Of a stretch of 64,000 nucleotides of DNA, positions 11,341 to 22,860 are shown piece by piece. The translations under genes were made by a program, and so were the position numbers. The stretch's first letter is position 1, and every line of letters begins with the position of its first letter. The stretch is taken from contig CANTUR010000424.1 in assembly GCA_947683625.1 (NCBI GenBank), positions 248,001 to 312,000 on the forward strand, read 5' to 3'. Source of the DNA: Mallotus nudiflorus (taxonomy: Eukaryota; Streptophyta; Magnoliopsida; Malpighiales; Euphorbiaceae). The notes beneath the pieces were generated by a model. It was not told where the DNA came from, ran no database searches, and saw only the letters and a list, made by a program, of their open reading frames with translations.

Positions 11341-12019
11341 ACATTCACATTCCAATACCAACCAACCCGACGCACCTTGGATGCACCTCTCCTATTCGGT
11401 TTCTGCCTCCTTTCCTTCATACAAACTGAAGTCAACTCCCTTATCTCAGTCAACCTTTCTCATACTCCATCAGGTAAGACACCTAATAGTACTCCATCTT
11501 TTCCTCTATCCACTTCTCAACAAATTCCACAATCCATATCCCATCCAACTACTTCTACCTCTCCTACTTTATCTGATACTTCATCCCATATTCCATCAGG
11601 TCCTACTCCGCTCTTAAATTCCGGTAACACCAATCTGTTTGTTGAACGAACAGATCACATCCATCCTGAAACCGATCCTATCTTACCATCACTACAACCT
11701 TCTGCACTCAACAACCCAATTCCACAAACTCGACAAATAAATCCAAATAGAACTCATCCCATGTTGTTACGTCCTAATCCCAAACCAAAAACATGCACCG
11801 TTTCTCTTTCTCATTCAGCTCCCAAATCCTTATGACGTCAACGAAAAAAACACCCACATACCACTTATCCAAAATCATCAAGACAAGCAAACCTCCAGAT
11901 TATAATGCATAAAAATCGCAAGCAGTAACTGCATCAGAATAACAGATTATGAGGCAAAATATAACAGATTATAATTGGTGGTAGTTGACAAAAAACAAAG
12001 ATTAATTCAGTATAGATAC

Positions 12020-12222
12020 CAGCATCCTTGGGCTCCACAATAGAGCATTTTCTGACAGTAAATCCATCAACAAAGTATCTTAATTCAGCAAAAAAACAGT
12101 TCCAAAGAGTGATGAGCAGGATCTGGATTTTTAGACTTTGCCTTAAAATTGATGTGATAAAAGAAGCCTGCTGCAGACCAAGCTTTGCCAGACACAAGCT
12201 CTGCGTCCTCGTACTGAGTCAC
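12020..12222 (-). pseudogene. Exon-like fragment resembling DUF3615 proteins, 1-nt frameshift
   Basis: A minus-strand segment flanked by a plausible acceptor (TTTTCAG, 12,223) and donor (GTATCTAT from 12,019) reads AELVSGKAWSAAGFFYHINF, then KAKSKNPDPAHHSLELFF. After a one-base slip in a run of seven T it continues as AELRYFVDGFTVRKCSIVEP. The pattern HxNFxAKxK...LFFAEL...C is what I recall of plant DUF3615 domains. No further matching exons were found, though a possible upstream piece (about 12,384-12,422) has a GT donor. It could be a lone relic, or a real exon with a base error. Confidence 0.35.
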
Positions 12223-12599
12223 CTGAAAAGTAACAAAGAATGCATATTGAATAAACTGACAATATTGTTCGAATAGTAAAAAAAAAAAAACTGACAATAA
12301 AGAACTTACATTCCTGAAGTTTATCTTTCAAGTTTACATTCGTGAGGAAAGAAAGAAGAAAAACATCAAAGTTGATTGGTGAAATACCTTTCAAATTCAG
12401 CAATAAAAGCTCGGAAGCCACTTCAATTGTAAAAATGGTAAATTAATAAATAAATTAAAAAAATTGATAAAAATTCAAAAACAATGGAGCAAAGTGTTGT
12501 TAAAAATATAAAACTTGGATATTCCCCTTTTCCTTTATATGCCATTGTCCTAATATGAGAGATCAAATCTAATCATGAGTTTTAACCCAAAAAAACATA

Positions 12600-12850
12600 A
12601 TAATCACACAAAATAAATCAAATTAGAGACTTAAAAAACTGAAGAATAATAGAAAAGTAATTGAATTCAACCTAAGCAACGAGATTAAAAAAAAAAAAAA
12701 AAAACCATAATACTCAACAAAATAATTCAAATCAAATCAGAGACTTAAACAACGGAATAATGCAGAAGTAATCGAAAACCTAAGCAACGAGTTTAACCAA
12801 AAAAATCATAGAATAAATCAAATTAGAGACTTAAACAAGAGAATAATAGA
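12600..12850. repeat. Degenerate tandem repeat, period about 86-114 bp
   Basis: Three copies carry AATAAATCAAATTAGAGACTT followed by AATAATAGAAAAG and CCTAAGCAACGAG; the AGAGAC core lies at 12,625, 12,739 and 12,825. A related partial copy (CCTAAGCAACAATATCTATTTTAGAGC) occurs at about 15,130-15,165, just before the LTR element. The rest of 12,430-15,200 is AT-rich and shows no coding sequence. Confidence 0.6.
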
Positions 12851-14479
12851 AAAGCGATTGAATTTATCATAAGCAACAATTTCTATTTTAGAGCATAATA
12901 ACATATATGTTGCTACCAGGTCCATATCATAAATCGAGAGCACAACTTCTATTAAATCTATTAAACGATCAAAACTCTAGAGAAGGCTAACCTAACTTCA
13001 CAAAGAAAAAATCAGGAACAAGCATAACATACTATCTGTCACCCTTGCTTGTACTCTGATCTGAATATAAAAAACTGGGATGAACTGAGATAGAAATCAA
13101 TACTGCAAATCTTAGTTGGAGATCATAGAAGACCTAAGTCAGCACTGAAAACGAAAATGGTCTTCAATTAATATAAGAGTAGATGTCATTGTTTAATTAA
13201 TTGCATAAAAAGTTAAGTTAGGAAAAAATTTACCGTAATGAGTCGAGTTCAAGATTGAATATATAGAACGGCTGGGGTTAATGCACCACACTTTTCCTGC
13301 CTGCACATGATCACAAATTGAATTAGCTTAGGTGCAATACCATTTTCTAATCATGGAAGCATGCATGCAAAGATAAATATGACCTACCTGTATATCGCAA
13401 GATTTGTGATTTATAAACATTAATTCTGAAACTAGCTAAATTTAAGGCAAGGATAGCTAAATTTAACCATAGAGGGAATTCAAGTTTGAATGACAATAGC
13501 TAAAGATGCATAACAGCATATAAACTAAGAAAAAAAAATAATAGAAATAAAGTAATAGTATAAGGATCATAAATCTCATATTAAAAGATATGAGGATTGA
13601 AATCAAAATTAATGGATTTACAATTTCTAATTTTTTTTAAAGATACCTTACCAAATAGTTCTCTATGACAAAAAGTTTACATGTGCTGTAATTGATAAAT
13701 ACATAAAAGGACGCTGTTTATTTCAAATGAAGGTACTCCAAGTTTACAAATTGAAAATGATTTCATATCATTTTTAATGCGTATTTTAGCTGAACTATGA
13801 AAATGAAAGGAAATAACTATGAAAAAACTAACCTAATCATATTCAATAGGAAATAAATATGAGAATAATCAATAAACAATTCGAGACTTTTCAATCAAGA
13901 TTTTCCCTCGAGAAATGTCCAAGAATACATTCACAAATTTGTTAGTATCTGCAAAATATGTTGTTTTAGAAACTCATAGATGTATTCAATTTTATTTTAA
14001 AAGCTTGTAAACTTCTTATAATTATTATATATACAGCAGTTTGCGAGTACTGAAATACACCCAAATTAACAAACTCCACTGAGCTGGAAAAACAATTGTA
14101 CCACTACATGCAAATGCAGTCACATCTACCATTACTTGATTTTTTTTAAAACAGAATGTATTTAATCAATAATTACCATTAGATCATAAAAAGTATGTTC
14201 ATCTAATAACAATGAAAACAAAGTAAAATCAAAGTTCTAAAAAATAAAGTTACTGTAGAATATCTCCACATTATTATGTACTCCTCTTATATGTCTTTAC
14301 TATCATGTACCACTCTCTCAAACAATGAGTTAGAATTTAACACCTAAGCAAAAATTGTTCAAATAATTATGAAGAGAAAAACTAGAAATGAAATAGACAA
14401 ACAAACCCATCAAAAGAACACAACCATGCATTTATATCTCAATAATCAATTGAAGACTTGCACATTGATATCTCATATT

Positions 14480-14930
14480 AGTATTCTATTCTAATAAGGT
14501 TTATATTTCCCCCAAAAAGGAAGATTACTTGAATAAGGAGAAAGTTTAATAAGGAAGTCTATTTCAATTAGGAAGATTACTCATTACAAAGGAAGTATCC
14601 TCCTCTCCTAAACAAGACAATCATATAGGACTAAGGAATAATATTCCTAAGAGGTTTGAGCAATATCTTCTCCTATAAATGCATCTCATGTCATTTATGT
14701 TCTCATTCTCATCATACAACATCATCAAGACATCATTCAATCACCACACCATACAAGCAATCACTTTTTATTCTTTATTCTAGTATGTCTATTTGCTTTT
14801 TTATGTTTTTTTTTTTCTCATACCATTACTGACTTAAGTTTTGAAGTATTTATGAGGGAAACTCTACCCCTTTACCTGTTCTCCTCATCGATGCAAGTTC
14901 CACAATAAAAAAATATAAATTTGGAGTTAT
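14480..14930 (+). repeat. LTR-like fragment (U3-R-U5 architecture), probably Ty3/gypsy
   Basis: The stretch has promoter-like CCTATAAATGCATCTCATG at 14,673-14,691. About 150 bp further on it has ACTGACTTAAGTTTTGAAG with a GGGAAACTCTACCCC block, the kind of U5 found in plant Ty3/gypsy LTRs. I could not fix the ends or find target-site duplications, so this is a fragment call on sequence style only. Confidence 0.35.
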
Positions 14931-15203
14931 TACACATTAAATGTAGATCACAAGGGATAATAATTAGAATTACAATCAAAGAAACACTTTGACCAAGGAA
15001 AATTTGAAAGAGAAACAAGCACAAAAGAATGAGCAACTATGGGAATCAAACTTCCCAGACATCAACCAATAAACTCATTGGGATTGAGCACAAATCAAAT
15101 GAGAATATAAAGAAAAGTAAATAAATTTAACCTAAGCAACAATATCTATTTTAGAGCATAAAGCAAGTTATTACCGGATTTGTATAAGATATCAAGAGGA
15201 CAA

Positions 15204-15703
15204 TGTTAGAAATTTTATCATATTTTGGGCTGCTATTAATTATGAGATATTTTGATTTGTGAAAACTGACTGAATAAATTTAGTTTAAGTGAATGTTTGG
15301 GGAAGCCCAATTTATATTTAAAGTAATCATTTGTATTATGGGCTTATTTGCAATTTAATGCATTGGAATGATAAGGCTGTAAGTGTATGTCTAATCTTAC
15401 TAGGATTATTAATACGGTAAATTTAGAGAATTTTCTATATAAATAGGTTAAAATCCTCTCTCCAACCTGTGAATCTAATTTCTAACTTGTATCATTGATA
15501 TCCGCTTACGTGTATGAAGAATAAGAGAGGAAGATCTAACCTTTTATTTTCTTAATACTAACTATTTATTTTATTTTTTCTATTGTAGTTATACATCAGA
15601 AATGAAATCTTTGTATCAAACGTGAAATGGGTATTACTTCCGCTGAACTATTGTATTATTGGGTGTTTTAAATTTATATACTAAATCCTAAAATTTGCTT
15701 ACA
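15204..15703 (+). repeat. 5' LTR of the LARD-like element
   Basis: 500 bp, TG...CA ends. It contains TCTATATAAATAGG (about 15,435), a good TATA box, at the same relative place as TCTATATAAATAGG in the 3' LTR. In the first 43 aligned bases the two LTRs differ at 7 positions, all transitions, so the insertion is old. Confidence 0.85.
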
Positions 15704-15705
15704 TG

Positions 15706-15717
15706 TGGTATCATAGC
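15706..15717 (+). other. Primer-binding site, tRNA-Met type, of the LARD-like element
   Basis: TGGTATCATAGC starts two bases after the LTR end and differs by one base from TGGTATCAGAGC, the complement of the plant initiator tRNA-Met 3' end used by many plant retrotransposons. It would prime minus-strand DNA synthesis. Confidence 0.75.
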
Positions 15718-16149
15718 TAGATTGTGCATAAATTTAAAACCCTAAATTATGATTGTGATTTGTTAATATGATTTTGTGATTGAATTAAAGTGGTTGGGTT
15801 AATACATGTCATGATATAAGTTTTATAAATTTTTTGAATTCGTCAATACATTGAATTAATTTGAATAATATATTATATTGTTGAATGAAGTGACAACATG
15901 TGAAATCAAATATGATCATATTCCTTGTGCGTTTGGTTTCAACAATTTGTATGTAGAAAATTGTTAACGGGATAGATAATAATCCATGGCTCTCGAGATT
16001 TTTTATTATTCCGTTGATTATTTATTTTCAATTTAATTACCTGTTTGAATTCACGAGCATTGTGTTTTGAAATCTGATAGCATTTTAATGTTTGAGGGTT
16101 GTGATGACTATGTCATGTTGTCGTGTTTTAGTATTACATGTACACGAGT

Positions 16150-16697
16150 CCAGTTTTTTTTTTTTTTTTTTTTTAATTCAGGGGAACGCAAAAAAAGGCC
16201 CAGAAAAAATGAGATTATATTAAGCAATGCCTAGGGGTGGCTACTCCGACCATGTCTCTCAAAAGCAAATCCTGGATTCCTAGGGGGGCCTACTCAGGAA
16301 CACCCTAACCAGCCTCCAACACCCACATTAGCCATGAAGTCAGCACACTGGTTAGCCTTACGGAAAATGTGATTGACTTGAACTCTCCATTCCCTGTTAA
16401 GCAACCTGTGGATTTCTTGGAAGAGTGACATGGTATGTAGGGGACATGAACTCCGACAAGAAATGATCTCCACCACGTAGTTGTTATCCACTTCTAGGAT
16501 AAGGCTTTTAATCCCCAAATCCCAAAAAATTCTCAAACCATGGATAACACCCCAACATTCCGCTGCCAAAACACTGCAACTGCCCAGGTTCGACGAAAAG
16601 CCACCAATCCAAGTCCCTAAATGGGATCAGACCAAACCACCTGCTGCTGCACTCCTCGCGTTAGCCTTCATGCAACCATCAGTATTGAGCTTCTAAT
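16150..16697 (-). mobile_element. 5'-truncated LINE fragment with RNase H domain
   Basis: The minus-strand frame runs from about 16,690 to 16,294. It contains NTDGCMKANARSAAAGGLVW, then AAECWGVIHGLRIFWDLGIK, LEVDNNYVV and the final HIFRKANQCADFMANVG helix. These are the four RNase H signatures (D, E, D and the H..N.AD region) of plant LINE tails (RVT_3 family). A poly-T tract on the plus strand (about 16,156-16,175) is the poly-A tail. The open frame is about 130 codons and complete across the domain, cut upstream by a stop directly before KLNTDG. Inserted in antisense inside the LARD-like element. Confidence 0.75.
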
Positions 16698-17989
16698 TTT
16701 TGTTTTAATGTTGTAATCTTAGTGTTTATAAAGACCTCTAATTTTTGTCTTATATACAAAACATGCAAGTGGGCCAAAGTTCTGCTTAATTTCCTGTTGT
16801 GAATTCAGTGAGATGGAACTTCAGTTCCATCCATTATGAAAGTTAATGGGGAACGATTTTTTTTATTCTATAATTTATAGATGAACTTATATGTTGGTTA
16901 GTTGTTAGAGTAGAACAACTTTTGAGCTTGGAAGTTAGTAGTCAACCAACGCTAAACGTATGTTGCTTATGTAAGAGATAATTATGATTCCCTTTGAATT
17001 AAAAAAAAAACAAATTTTATTTGATTTTAGTTAGAATTTTAGAATTCTATTTAAATTTAATTTTAAGATATGTAAAATCAGATTTGAATTTTAAATTTTT
17101 TATCCAAATTTAGTGATGAGTTAACACCAGTGAGTTAATTTGATTAATTTATTAATTAAACTGAATAGTTATGTACAACACTAGTAAGTTTGTGATTTTG
17201 TGTGATTTAATTATAAAATTAAGTCTCTCCAAATAAATATTAATTATGCTATGATTGGATGTAAGAGATTTTATTATGGATTTAATTTTATATCAAATCT
17301 TTTATTTCACAACTATGTTAGTAAGAGTTTGAAATAACATTTAATTACATGTTATTTGAAATTGTTATTATTGAAGTTTAACATTTTTAAATCAAATGTT
17401 TGCATCCAAATGTAAGATAAATTTATTTTAAAATTTATGTTTGAGAGATTAATATACAATTTGCTGGTTGAGCATGTACAGGGGTACAACCATATAAGAT
17501 ATACTTGTGATATCTTACTATACATACATGGTTTAAATTATAAATATATTTATACTTATATTTGTGCATAAAATTGAGAACCACTTTCATGTGAGTTGTG
17601 AAAAGTTATTCATTAAATATGAGATTATTTAATCATGAGTCAATAATTATTTATACTCATGTTGGCGATTTGTAATATAAGTGTTACTGTCTACTCTTGA
17701 GTTTGTTTTTATGATATAATTGCAGTTAAATTTGTTTTTGTGTTCAAAGCTCATGTTTTTGAGCATGTATTTAACAATAGAGATATATTTGTGATAAGTA
17801 TCTCATGTGTATGATTGTATGCATATATTTGTATTTAGAATGCATATTACTAATAGGTATTTTAAGAAATTCCTACTTGAGAAGATTGGATAAGTCATTG
17901 TGAATGTTATCACCAAAGTGGAATGTTCATTGAGACTTGTATAATTATTTTCAATTTTGTTAAGGAATAATGTATGAAATAATATATAT

Positions 17990-18330
17990 AATATCATACC
18001 CAAAAAGGGTTATTATGTGTATTAGTTTAGAAATCGTGTGGGTGTATATATATATATATATAACCTGCCTAAAGGGGATTATTGTATATTGTATGGGACT
18101 AATATGAAACATTTGTATTTTTGGAATGCTCTAGTTTAGAGGGTCTATTTGCCCAAAGGGGATAGTTTTCTCGAAGATTTGAATGTTCTCATTTGTAAGC
18201 ATCAAATAAAAAAAAATCTATTGCATGTGCATGTTCTTCCCAAAGGATAACGTGCAATGATGCCAAAATTCTTTTAATGGAAAATTTTGTTGCATGGACA
18301 TATTCTACCCAGAGGTGAATATGTGGTGAT
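17990..18330 (+). repeat. Iterated CCAAAGGGGAT-type motif in the LARD interior
   Basis: Variants occur at irregular 65-90 bp spacing: CCCAAAAAGGGTTATTATG (about 18,000), GCCTAAAGGGGATTATTG (18,066), GCCCAAAGGGGATAG (18,150), TCCCAAAGGATAACGTGC (18,239) and ACCCAGAGGTGAATATG (18,308). The spacing is not a simple tandem array. The last two are each followed by a GATGCCAAAATTC or GATACTAAAATTC block. Confidence 0.5.
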
Positions 18331-19124
18331 ACTAAAATTCATCCAAATAACAGAAATAGCCAGAATGATATTTCTAAACTCTTGAAGCTTATATATTACC
18401 CATTAGTAAATACAAGTTTTTGTTTTATCTTGAACAATTTTTGTGAGAATGAGGTGCAATATTGAGATGTGTAATTGCATAAAATTCTACGACTTTTAAA
18501 ATTTTATTTTGAGAATAAATAGTTATAGTTTACATGCTTACCTTTAAGCATTATGTAGATATTAGTCTAAAAGTATAATTGATGTAATTACTTGTGTTGT
18601 ATGTGATACTTTTAGCTTCTTATTTAAAATTGATATTCTTTTGAATATCTGTAAAGTTAATTTTTAAACATCGCTAATTTTGTGTTAAATATTTTGAAGT
18701 ATATATTCAAGGGGTGAGATATTTATTTAATTTTTTTATTATTCTCATATATTTTTATGAGTACTTTATATATTTTGGAGTTTTTCATATTATCTACTAA
18801 AGTAAATTTTAAATTGTAATCTTTGTTTAAAATTAATATTTATGATTTTTTAGTAATATTGAATTAATTTGAAATTTTCTTTTATTAAAATTATTTATTT
18901 ATTTGTCTTTAACTTCCTTAAATTTTCTTTTTATTTGATATGGGTGAGAGATTAATACTAATTTTTTGTCAAAATTTTATTTGATGTGTGAAGCAAATAT
19001 TCTCACAAATAGGGCAATTTAAACATTTTGGATTATTTGCTAAATATTTGCAAGAATGTGAATGAATTTTAATTAATTAATTTTGAGTAGTATTTTCTAG
19101 TTAATAGTTAATCATATTAACAGC

Positions 19125-19296
19125 ACCAGCTCATTTGAGATTACTTTGGAGTGATAAGGTTGTTAGGAATTATAAGGTTGCAAATAATCTCTTCTCTTAT
19201 CAAGTAAGAAACCAACTCATTTGAGATTACTTTGGAGTGATAAGGTTGTTAAGAGTTATAAGGTTGCAAGTAATCTCTTCTCTTATCAAGGAAGAA
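19125..19296. repeat. Tandem duplication of an 86-bp unit
   Basis: Two adjacent copies (19,125-19,210 and 19,211-19,296) share CTCATTTGAGATTACTTTGG, GTGATAAGGTTGTTA and AATCTCTTCTCTTATCAAG. Each also carries two forms of the word TAAGGTTG. The sequence after it (to about 19,500, with a TATATATATATA run and AATAAAAG) is LTR-like, but ends could not be fixed. Confidence 0.8.
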
Positions 19297-20871
19297 TATA
19301 TTTGGGTGGTTAGATAAATTCAAGCTCAACTCAATCATTGGTCAAAGTAGTTAATCCAAGCTTATCATTTGGTTACAACAGAATTTTATTATTTTAGACT
19401 CTCTTATTTTGTTAGTTAGATTAGCTATAATATATATATATAGCAGGTATCATATTGAATTTCAAGTTTTTTGCTTGCTCACGTTAATAAAAGAAAAAAA
19501 AACATTTTAGTTATCAAAGTTTTTAAATCATAACTTTAAGAGTGAATAAGTATGATGCGTAATTGAGCTTTCTTGAAGTAAAAATATTTTGATTGTTTTT
19601 TAAAAAAAAAAGCTTTCTAATGCTTTAGAGTTTTAAATTGATAGAACATTTTCTATTTATTAATATTTTGTGCTTCATAACTTTCAAAGTTTAACGTGTA
19701 TTAGTTCCTCTCCATTGCACAATGTGTAATTTGTGAAAATAAATTTTATGCTAATATTATTGGAGAGTTTATTTGATCTTCTGATTCCTATAAATAATGA
19801 GATGGTTGTTAATGAATTGTTTGTTGTGAAATTAAGGGTAAGGAAAATGTGTTATATAGTTCACATTATTAGAAAGAAAATTACTCACTAGTAATTTTTT
19901 GTTTATTTGCCTTGATAATTTATGTGATAAATGTTAAATTAATCTTTTATAGATTTTTGAGGAGTATGCAAATTGACTAAACTTTATGTTTGGGGTTATA
20001 ATAATAAAGTATTTTCATACATTTTGTTGTGATTTATTCATGAGTGTTGGTGTATTTTAATTGGTATTATTGTTTGATATGTGTAAATATATCATTCTCA
20101 AATGCTAATATGTTGAGATGGTTTATGTGTTTCTCAAATATTAATTTTATGCGGTTGAGGATTGTTGCACTTATGAAATTGAAATTTTGTGTTGTGCAGA
20201 GTTGAATGGTTTAAAGAAAAATATAAGTTGGCACATTTATATTTGTTGACTTATGGGAGATAATTTTTTATTTTCTTATCCACTTTACAAAATACTAAAT
20301 GGAGGTGTTTAAGTTATCATTATTAATGGTTTAGAGAAATTTTATTTACTTTTAATATTTATAAGAATTGTTAATATTGAGATGTAGTGATATTTATCTT
20401 CATCTAAGTTATTTAAAACATTTATATGGGGTTTGAGAAATTATCTTTTGCGTGAGAGTATCAAATAGATCCATACTTAAAGATAATTATTATATATGGA
20501 TTAAATGTGCCACTTGTTATTAGTTGTGGAGTTGTATGAGAGAGTCTATTCTAAAATTTATATGTTGTATTTTACTTATGGACACATTTGTTAAAATACA
20601 TGATGTTTGTTAGAGATATGGATATTATATGAATCTTTAATACACTTGATTAGTGGGAGTTTGTTGTTTGTGGTTAAATACTTGCATTAAGTATCTCCAA
20701 ATGCATTGAACGGTGAGAGTTTATTGTTTGTAAATTTTCATGTGTTTACTATTATCATATAAATGCATGTGAGATGCATATTTATATGTGAACATCACAT
20801 GATTTGATGATCATCATTTTATTTTGATTACATGTATATATTGAATGATTGCATGCTATAAATTGTAATTA

Positions 20872-21020
20872 AAGTCTTAAGACATTTGTGTTTTCATCTT
20901 AAGCATGACCAATGATCAATACAAATATTTATTTTATGTTTCCAAAAACAAGTCTTAAGACATTTGTGTTATGGTATTAAGTATGATCATTGGTCATTAT
21001 ATAAGCATTTTCATTTGAGT
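20872..21020. repeat. Tandem duplication, about 78-bp period, with palindromic cores
   Basis: AAGTCTTAAGACATTTGTGTT occurs near 20,872 and again near 20,950, followed each time by a TTAAG(T/C)ATGA block and a near-palindrome around ATTGATCATTGG / ATGATCATTGG. GTCTTAAGAC is itself a perfect palindrome. A further pair (TATGAATTGACTTTGTGT) follows at about 21,240 and 21,280. Confidence 0.6.
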
Positions 21021-21486
21021 TTAGGAAACAACTGTGTTTGGTTTCCATTTGTATTTATGGAATCAATTGGCTTTTCAAAACTTGTGAATTTCTCTTGCTC
21101 TTGTAAGCACGTGTACATTAAAGAGAAATTATTGTGAAGACTGATAATGAAAATAGCATATTGATCACATTTTGGTTGCTATTTTCTTGCTACACTTTCA
21201 TACCATAATCTATGTTGGCTAATTATTCATATTTATGACTATGAATTGACTTTTGTGTTAAGTTATTTATATTTAAGACTATGAATTGACTTTGTGTCAA
21301 TAAAAGGCATAATTGGTGCCATAATCCGATGTGGATGATTTAATGTGGACTAGATGATTATAATGTGCATTTTCCTTAAACTATATATTTTTCAAAATTT
21401 GTGGCCACATTTATGTTTGTTGTTCAATTTTCAGTCGTTTTATAAAAAAATTTTAAATTATTAAAAACTCACAATTTATGTTGCCT

Positions 21487-21497
21487 AAGTGGGAAAA
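21487..21497 (+). other. Polypurine tract of the LARD-like element
   Basis: AAGTGGGAAAA lies directly before the 3' LTR start at 21,498, the expected place for the plus-strand primer of reverse transcription. Confidence 0.7.
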
Positions 21498-21977
21498 TGT
21501 TAGAAATTTTATTATATTTTGGATTGTCATTAATTGTGAAATGTTTTAATTTATGAAAATTGATTAAAAAAATATAGTTTAAGTAAATATGTGGGGTACA
21601 CGCAACTTATATTTAAAATGATCATTTGTGTTATAAGCTTATTTGCACCTAAATGAGTTGATATAGTAAGACGGTAAGTGTAAATTTAATCCTATTAGGG
21701 TTATTAATAGGGTAAACTTAGAAGATTTTCTATATAAATAGGCTAAGATTCCCTCGTTATCCTGTGAATCTAATTTCTGACTTATCCCATTGATAGTCAC
21801 CTACGTGTGTAAAGGATATGATAGAAAAATCTAATCTTTTATTTTATTATTTTTATTGTCGTTATACATCATAGATGAAATCTCTGCATTAAATATGAAA
21901 TAAGTATGTAATTACTTCTGCTAAACTATTGTATTATTTAATATTTTAAATTTACTAGATTCTAAAATTTACTTACA
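21498..21977 (+). repeat. 3' LTR of the LARD-like element
   Basis: 480 bp, starts TGTTAGAAATTTTATTATA and ends CTTACA. It is followed by GACAA, the same five bases that precede the 5' LTR. Confidence 0.85.
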
Positions 21978-22004
21978 GACAAATATTATTAAATAATCAG
22001 AAAT

Positions 22005-22195
22005 ATTGAGAAGGCTGGCGGTAGCAACGAAGGTGGCTCAGAAGATAAGACATTGCAAAATAGTCAAACAAAAACATCAAACAAATACCATTGCGAAATA
22101 GTCGTAAGCATCAGCAATTTGACCACCCACTTATCATCACCATTGCCGCCTTGCATCTCATGCAATGCCCATAGTCGTTCAAATTTTTTTAGTTT
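22005..22195 (-). pseudogene. ENGase exon-1 fragment (relic of a paralogue)
   Basis: On the plus strand 22,060-22,190 (AAACAAAAACATCAAACAAAT, CACCCACTTATCATC, CCTTGCATCTCATG) aligns with 26,895-27,030 of the intact ENGase exon 1 (AAACAAAAACATCAATCAAAT, ACCCACTTATCATC, CCTTGCATATCATG). The match seems to extend weakly to about 22,005. On the coding strand it corresponds to the region from CHDMQGGYVDDKW to VFVYFSHNL. Stops and small indels break the frame. The relic starts about 30 bp beyond the right TSD of the LARD-like element, so that element may have inserted into a decayed ENGase copy. Confidence 0.65.
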
Positions 22196-22329
22196 TTGGT
22201 TAGAATTTCTCATAATTTATATTACAGCCACCCCTCGGGGGAAAATTGTAATGCCCCTTAATCCTTATAAAATGAATTTTCTTCCATATATATGTATAAA
22301 TTTTTTTATTTGAGGAAAAAAACTGAAAC

Positions 22330-22860
22330 TATTAATTCTGGTTCCACAGCTGGTTAAGATTTATAATTTTTACTTCAAAGTTAGTCTTTCTCCTCACTCT
22401 CTTTTTCCCACTGTTTTCTTTCTTGCTTTGCTTTTGCTAGAACAGTCTGCAACAAGGAGGTCGTTAAATTTCACTTCTTTTGATTTAATCTTTAATTCTT
22501 TGAATTTTGACTTTTTTATTTCTTCATCATTGGTTGTTTTTGTTTTGGGTTTTACCTTTTTGAGTTCAGAGATTGACCTTTGATGAATTTATTTAGTGTT
22601 TTGCTTGATTTTTGGTTTTAGGTGGTAGGGATTAATATGCCAGATGATGGAAAAGGCGGAGGAAGGACAAACAGGAGTGTGGAGATGGTGGTGGTGGTGG
22701 TTGAGTTGCAGGTAGAGAGAGAGAGACAAAAAAAATTCTTCCAATTCTTTCACTAATACGACAACAAAAACAATTTTTAATGATGTGGAATGGAGTCCGC
22801 TCTTTGGGTTGATGGCTCCTTGTCCACCCAACATTTCTGAGATCAATTTTGACCAAAGTT
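22330..22860 (+). other. Unassigned stretch with 5'-leader-like and G-rich sequence
   Basis: 22,380-22,440 is a CT-rich stretch like a plant 5' leader. ACAAGGAGGTCGTT (22,450) and TTGGTTTTAGGTGG (22,612) look like a donor and acceptor pair. The following ATG (22,637) opens a short frame with a GTG-repeat (Val run) that stops after about 36 codons. No homology is recognised. It may be the 5' end of a dead gene; it may also be chance. Confidence 0.2.

Larger units (their letters stand above)
8940..11850 (+). mobile_element. Ty1/copia retrotransposon remnant, 3' truncated before reverse transcriptase
   Basis: The primer site TTGGTATCAGAGC at 9050-9062 follows a short LTR-like stretch with TATATATA and poly-A-signal-like sequence (about 8940-9049). 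After it come gag (start at 9080), zinc knuckle and protease, the GAG-pre-integrase domain and the integrase core. The order gag-PR-INT is diagnostic of Ty1/copia. The sequence runs through the Ser/Pro/Thr-rich linker that normally precedes reverse transcriptase (11,377-11,835) and then stops matching. No RT, RNase H or 3' LTR is present in the window. Confidence 0.75.
15204..21977 (+). mobile_element. Complete non-coding LTR retrotransposon (LARD-like), TSD GACAA
   Basis: Two LTRs (15,204-15,703 and 21,498-21,977) begin TGTTAGAAATTTTAT and end CTTACA. GACAA precedes the left LTR (15,199-15,203) and follows the right one (21,978-21,982), a perfect 5-bp target-site duplication. The primer site TGGTATCATAGC lies just inside the left LTR and the purine tract AAGTGGGAAAA just before the right. 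The 5.8-kb interior shows no gag or pol homology that I can recognise; the only protein-like sequence is a LINE fragment in antisense (16,150-16,697). A large internal region without genes is the definition of LARD elements, which need proteins supplied by another element. Orientation is set by PBS and PPT. Confidence 0.8.

Noticed and set aside
12430..15180. Additional exons of a host gene
   Set aside because: AT-rich sequence with repeats; no segment gave convincing coding signal on either strand.
19300..19500. Possible solo LTR with TATATATATATA and AATAAAAG
   Set aside because: No clear TG/CA ends or target duplication could be found.
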